Shown here: positions 60,728 through 64,000 of the stretch, one piece after another
Numbering within the stretch: position 1 is the first letter of the stretch
How the letters are laid out: every line of letters begins with the position of its first letter
Assembly: GCA_022844125.1 (NCBI GenBank)
Contig: JALHMI010000001.1
Coordinates: 414,208 to 478,207, forward strand
DNA from: Pirellulales bacterium
Lineage (GTDB): Bacteria > Planctomycetota > Planctomycetia > Pirellulales > PALSA-1355
Direction of reading: 5' to 3'
DNA: 64,000 nt
Notes under the pieces: generated by a model
The model's database searches: none
The model's input: only the letters and a program-made list of their open reading frames with translations
Told to the model about the DNA's origin: nothing
Made by a program: the position numbers and the translations under genes

Positions 60728-61731
60728 TTGCTCGCCGCCTCCGCGCGGGTATCGAGCTCGCGCACCATCGCATGCACCAGCCGATCGAGCCCTTGCCCGG
60801 TCACGGCCGATATCAGCAGCACTTCGCGGCCCAGCACGGCGGCCAGCGCGTCGCGCACTTCCGCCGAGCCCGGCAACTCCGCCTTGCTGATGGCCACGAT
60901 CTCCGGCCGCTCGGCCAGCTCGCGATCGTACTGCTCGAGCTCCGCGTGCACGACGCGATAGTTCTCCAGCGGATCACTGCCGTCGACTGGCGCCGGCTCA
61001 ACCAGGTGCACCAGGATGCCGGCCCGCTGAATGTGCTTGAGAAATTCGTGCCCCAGCCCCGCTCCTTCATGCGCCCCTTCAATCAAACCCGGAATGTCCG
61101 CCAGCACGAACGAGCGATCCGGCCCGACCTGCACGATGCCCAGGTTCGGGAACTTCGTGGTGAACGGATAGTCGGCGATCTCGGGCCGGGCGCGCGAAAG
61201 GCGACTGAGCAGCGTGCTCTTGCCCGCGTTCGGTTTGCCCACGAGGCCCACGTCGGCAATCACTTTCAGCTCGAGCCTCAGCAGACGCTTCTCGGGCTCG
61301 CCGCCAGGGGTCGTCTGCCGCGGAGCACGGTTGGCGGCGCTCTTGAATCGCATGTTTCCCTTGCCGCCACGTCCGCCGCGCGCGGCAACCACGCTGTCGC
61401 CGGCCACGGCCAGATCCTTGATCACGTGGCCGTGCTCGGCGTCGATGATCAGCGTGCCGGGCGGCAGCGGAATCACCAGGTCTTCGGCATTGCGACCGTG
61501 GCAATTCGAGCTGCCGCCGCGCTCGCCGTTCTGCGCTTTCCAGTGATATCTGCCCGAGAGCGACGCCAGGCTGTCCACTCCGGCCGTGGCCACGAAGATC
61601 ACGCTCCCGCCATCGCCACCGTCGCCGCCGTCCGGACCACCGCGCGGAATGTACTTTTCGCGACGGAAGCTGAGGCAACCATCGCCCCCGCGTCCGGCTT
61701 CAACTTCAATCGTGGCGGCATCGACAAACAC
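60724..61731 (-). CDS. obgE: Obg-family GTPase ObgE
   Basis: 335 residues from GTG at 61731 (FVDAATIEVEAGRGGDGCLS), preferred to a longer frame starting at 61791, because Obg proteins begin here and AGAGGT lies 8 bases upstream. Gly-rich Obg fold (about 1-155, PRGGPDGGDGGDGG), G domain with G1 GKPNAGKSTL, G3 DIPGLIEGAH, and G4-like ISKAEL, and a short tail. It binds the 50S subunit and couples ribosome assembly to GTP level. The four tandem hairpins upstream (61795-61931) separate it from rpmA. Its stop overlaps coaX. Confidence 0.93.
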   Translation of the reverse strand: MFVDAATIEVEAGRGGDGCLSFRREKYIPRGGPDGGDGGDGGSVIFVATAGVDSLASLSGRYHWKAQNGERGGSSNCHGRNAEDLVIPLPPGTLIIDAEHGHVIKDLAVAGDSVVAARGGRGGKGNMRFKSAANRAPRQTTPGGEPEKRLLRLELKVIADVGLVGKPNAGKSTLLSRLSRARPEIADYPFTTKFPNLGIVQVGPDRSFVLADIPGLIEGAHEGAGLGHEFLKHIQRAGILVHLVEPAPVDGSDPLENYRVVHAELEQYDRELAERPEIVAISKAELPGSAEVRDALAAVLGREVLLISAVTGQGLDRLVHAMVRELDTRAEAASK

Positions 61732-61794
61732 AGTGAAACCTCTTCGATCTTTCGCGCGCTGCAGGCAACGCTTACCATTGCGGCGCAACAAGCC

Positions 61795-61931
61795 AGCCCA
61801 ATGAACTCTTCAATTGGGCTCAATAAAAACTAGCCCGATGACCTCTTCGATTGGGCTCAATAAAAGCAGCCCGATGAACCTTTCGGTCGGGCTCAAAACA
61901 ACAAAGCCCAGGGAACGCATTCCCTGGGCTT
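61795..61931 (-). terminator. Four tandem terminator-like hairpins between rpmA and obgE
   Basis: Hairpins at 61795-61820, 61832-61857, 61868-61893 and 61904-61931, with starts 36-37 bases apart. The first three are variants of AGCCCGA-loop-TCGGGCT; the last is a family-1 hairpin of 12 bp. On the minus strand each of the last three in plus-strand order is followed by a T-rich stretch (TTTGTTGTTTT, GCTTTTATT, AGTTTTTATT). Confidence 0.75.
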
Positions 61932-61988
61932 AAGTATATGACAGTCTGCGCTGGCGGTCAGTTGTGACCGCTTATTAGGCGCTGCCGC

Positions 61989-62240
61989 TTAGTTTGCACT
62001 CGGAACGACGTTGATCCGGCGACCTTCGCGGTCGAACTTCACCACGCCTTCGGTCAGGGCAAACAGCGTGAAGTCGGAGCCCTGGCCCACGTTCGCGCCC
62101 GGGTGAAACTTGGTGCCGACCTGGCGAATCAGGATGCTGCCGGCTTGCACCTTCTCGCCGGCGTACTTCTTCACACCCCGCTTCTGCGCGTTCGAATCGC
62201 GACCGTTGCGGCTGGAACCCTGACCCTTCTTATGTGCCAT
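61989..62240 (-). CDS. rpmA: 50S ribosomal protein L27
   Basis: 83 residues from the ATG at 62240 ([20 protein letters not shown]), the usual L27 start; the in-frame Met upstream (62285) is not used. [33 protein letters not shown] and [14 protein letters not shown] complete the fold. L27 contacts the peptidyl-transferase centre through its N-terminal tail, which here needs no cleavage. rplU is not adjacent, unlike the common rplU-rpmA-obgE order. Confidence 0.95.
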   Translation of the reverse strand: MAHKKGQGSSRNGRDSNAQKRGVKKYAGEKVQAGSILIRQVGTKFHPGANVGQGSDFTLFALTEGVVKFDREGRRINVVPSAN

Positions 62241-62372
62241 GACAAGCTCTCCGACAATTCTCTGGGCCGCGCTCACTTGCCGCACAAACTGCGGCCGGCG
62301 CCGGCTAAAACCTGGGTTATTGGGGCGAATTCCGTAAGGAACTCGATACTACGGCTAGGGGAATCGCTCAAT

Positions 62373-63296
62373 TTAGCGGTAAACCCAGCTATAGTCAACC
62401 TTGCCTGGAATGCCGAACCGGATGAGCTGCTGATCGTCCTTTTCGTCGCCAGGACGCCAGAAATTCAGCATCAGGTTCTTCTGCATCAGCACCCGGCCGG
62501 TCGTTGGCGGATGCCCGGCCTTGAAGGCCCCGTCAGGATCGACCCACTTGTAGGCGTTCGTCAGCCCCTCGACATAAACCGAGAAATAATCGATCCGCGG
62601 ATCGACCCCTTCCCAGGTGGCCACGCCCCACAGGCTCTTGTCCACCAGGTCGCCCGATACCGGCACCAACTGGCTGCCGATCTCCACGCTGTTGTGCAGC
62701 TTGCGGTTGGGGTCTTCCTTTTCCTGGATCGCCTGGATTGCCGTCGGCATGATCCGGTCCAGGTACGCCTTTTTGAACTCGTGCGACTCGAGCACGAACT
62801 GCGGGAAGAATCTCACCTCGCGATCCACTGGCTCGATGTTCACGACCCCCTCGTCGTTCTTAATCGGCCGCAGCGCTCCGCCCGGATTCCGCACGTGATA
62901 GATCATGTACCAGACGAGCGTCCGCTGCATCTTGCCGCCAGCCTGCGGGACGTCAACCCAGATCGTCCGGACCGGCTTGAACGTGAACTCCAGGCACCAC
63001 ACCGTGCGGCGGAACTCCGTGCCCGTGGCCAGCGCCTTCAGCGTGCGCGTCTCGGGCGCATACTTGGGAGACCAGTCGAGGCCTGGAATGCCTTTGAGGA
63101 TCTCGACGACGTCGGCCTTCGAAACCGTTTCGGCTTCTTCCAGGCTGGCCGGAATCGTGATCTCGACGCCCGGCGCCAGTTGCCGAAACGGCGGCGCGGG
63201 CTCCTGGGCCATCGCCGGAGCGACTGCATACAGCGAAACGAGGCACGCCAGCAGCGCGCGAACGACGGGAGAATGAGCGAAGAGCAGCTTGCGCAT
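62373..63296 (-). CDS. Secreted protein, uncharacterised
   Basis: 307 residues from the ATG at 63296 (RKLLFAHSPVVRALLACLVS). Signal peptide about 1-31, cleaved near AMAQEPA. The mature protein is beta-rich: PAPPFRQLAPGVEITIPASL, RTVWCLEFTFKPVRTIWVDV, LVWYMIYHVRNPGGALRPI, and a C-terminal NLMLNFWRPGDEKDDQQLIR. A planctomycete-type conserved exported protein; no active-site motif seen. The upstream in-frame Met at 63350 precedes the signal peptide and is not chosen. Confidence 0.75.
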   Translation of the reverse strand: MRKLLFAHSPVVRALLACLVSLYAVAPAMAQEPAPPFRQLAPGVEITIPASLEEAETVSKADVVEILKGIPGLDWSPKYAPETRTLKALATGTEFRRTVWCLEFTFKPVRTIWVDVPQAGGKMQRTLVWYMIYHVRNPGGALRPIKNDEGVVNIEPVDREVRFFPQFVLESHEFKKAYLDRIMPTAIQAIQEKEDPNRKLHNSVEIGSQLVPVSGDLVDKSLWGVATWEGVDPRIDYFSVYVEGLTNAYKWVDPDGAFKAGHPPTTGRVLMQKNLMLNFWRPGDEKDDQQLIRFGIPGKVDYSWVYR

Positions 63297-63402
63297 CGTG
63301 ATGCAGATTCTCAGAGTTGGGCCAGAAGTGACTCGGTTGGCCGCGCGCAAGTCCGTGGGAACTTAAAACGCTGGCCGGCAGTATCGCAGGGCATCAGTAT
63401 CC

Positions 63403-63418
63403 GGGGCATCGATGCCCC
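63403..63418. promoter_or_regulatory. Perfect 16-bp palindrome
   Basis: GGGGCATCGATGCCCC, a 16-bp perfect palindrome between two minus-strand genes, 45 bases beyond the last codon of the 63465 gene. It may be a hairpin or a dimer site. No U-tract on either strand. Confidence 0.4.
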
Positions 63419-63464
63419 CACACCTCCGGCAGCTCCCGCTCGGAACTCTCTAGTATACTTGGAG

Positions 63465-63722
63465 TTACGGGGGATGGTCAAATTCTCGGGGAATTTGGTA
63501 GTGCGTCAATCTGAAAATGCGATTTTCAGAAATAGGCTGATCCGGCGGATTCTCCCGGTGAAGTTCAATCTGCCATGCAGCGACTGCCGTCACGGAGAAG
63601 AAGAATATCCAGGCCCCCACCGCCAACAGCTCTGGTTCAGCGAATAGGACGGCAGCTAAAGCGACATAGGCAAATCCCAAGGCCAAAACGCCAATCAGAT
63701 TGCGCAGTGTTGGTCGCCTCAT
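63465..63722 (-). CDS. Small two-helix membrane protein
   Basis: 85 residues. Hydrophobic segments LIGVLALGFAYVALAAVLFA (about 9-28) and LLAVGAWIFFFSVTAVAAW (about 32-50) with a short acidic turn between, then a hydrophilic tail (HRENPPDQPISENRIFRL). Unknown function. Start ATG at 63722 with the basic MRRPTLRN leader typical of inner-membrane proteins. No clear terminator or partner. Confidence 0.6.
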   Translation of the reverse strand: MRRPTLRNLIGVLALGFAYVALAAVLFAEPELLAVGAWIFFFSVTAVAAWQIELHRENPPDQPISENRIFRLTHYQIPREFDHPP

Positions 63723-63960
63723 ACGGCCAGCATAGCCGGGGAGGACGAATTAAAGGGGACGGGAGTGGGGCAGGCGTCGGTTTCGTCGACGGCTGGTGAA
63801 CATTGGAGCTAGACATGGGAATAGGGCCCTGGATTGGCGACGCGGATGAGTACCGCGGCGATGCCGCCGGCAATACGTCAGTGAACCTACCCACGTTTTG
63901 TGGGCGCGCTGTGGAATTAAATGAGGGACATTGGTGTTAGGTTTGGGTTACTAGGTTGGT

Positions 63961-63993
63961 GACCCGCGAGACCCTTCCCAGGTCTCGCGCGGT
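63961..63993. repeat. Hairpin at the right edge
   Basis: CGCGAGAC (63965-63972) and GTCTCGCG (63982-63989), extended by outer GACC/GGTC. The stem is followed by ACAATG at the window edge. Between 63723 and 63960 I see no supported gene. Confidence 0.55.
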
Positions 63994-64000
63994 CACAATG

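Noticed and set aside
61795..61931. CRISPR-like array: four repeated units at 36-37-base spacing
   Set aside because: Only four imperfect units, each a hairpin followed by T-rich sequence, between two housekeeping genes; no cas gene and no variable spacers of protospacer type.
62103..63647. Plus-strand frame of 514 residues opposite rpmA and the 62373-63296 gene
   Set aside because: Shadow of L27 and of a secreted protein on the minus strand; no family features.
63637..63894. Minus-strand frame of 85 residues near the right edge
   Set aside because: Ser/Pro-rich composition, overlaps the small membrane protein in another frame, no start signal or family pattern.

Overview
The window is 64 kb of GC-rich bacterial chromosome, most likely from a planctomycete of the Pirellulales type. 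The basis is protein content. There are three PEP-CTERM surface proteins, an SHD1-domain protein, an HYExAFE-family protein, a sulfatase, a ThuA-like protein, a secreted sialidase, a redoxin/cytochrome c/PHM-like fusion and a truncated GxxExxY protein. They sit among ordinary housekeeping genes in short, mostly non-operonic units. I see no phage, no transposase, no rRNA, no convincing tRNA and no CRISPR array. Most frames on the strands opposite real genes are shadows.

Layout. 1-5 kb: 3' part of an Hsp70 gene, a small basic protein, a BFD-type ferredoxin, an M20 peptidase, a deoxyribosyltransferase-like protein and a membrane-anchored protein. 5-9.3 kb: rlmN, a PEP-CTERM protein, a ThuA-like protein and an SHD1 protein. 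9.3-10.5 kb: a structured non-coding region with two candidate RNAs, then a GxxExxY remnant. 10.5-16.5 kb: an RlmI-like methyltransferase, isoaspartyl peptidase, small stress or metal proteins, an aquaporin and a di-haem peroxidase. 16.6-23.8 kb: sufU-sufS, prfB with its programmed frameshift, a YkgJ protein, hisS between repeat arms, and HYExAFE. 24-31.5 kb: a DegT aminotransferase and a complete branched-chain amino-acid ABC transporter (livKHMGF) whose LivG carries a large membrane-spanning insertion. 31.6-41 kb: dehydrogenases, an acyltransferase, the redoxin/cytochrome/PHM fusion, DUF488, sialidase and uvsE. 41-48 kb: polysaccharide-directed secreted enzymes (ChbG-like deacetylase, a 1302-residue triple enzyme fusion, a sulfatase). 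49-55.4 kb: a four-gene cluster of circularly permuted ATP-grasp, alpha-E, ATP-grasp/alpha-E fusion and transglutaminase-like proteins. 55.8-63.7 kb: fxsA, a TPR protein, an MnmE-like GTPase, coaX, obgE, rpmA and two uncharacterised proteins.

How the parts work together. livKHMGF is a self-contained uptake operon behind a near-consensus promoter. sufU and sufS overlap and supply the scaffold and the sulfur donor for Fe-S assembly. obgE, coaX and the MnmE-like gene overlap or abut, and four tandem terminator-like hairpins separate them from rpmA. The ATP-grasp/alpha-E/transglutaminase cluster looks like one biochemical pathway, probably formation and processing of an amide-linked product. Its substrate is unknown to me.

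The least ordinary signals are: the LivG insertion; the ATP-grasp cluster, in which one ATP-grasp half looks catalytically dead; the triple carbohydrate-enzyme fusion; the structured leader and short ORFs at 9.5-9.84 kb; the four tandem hairpins before obgE; and several families of paired intergenic hairpins plus a long inverted-repeat element. All were read by eye, so similarity statements rest on recognised motifs and not on a search.
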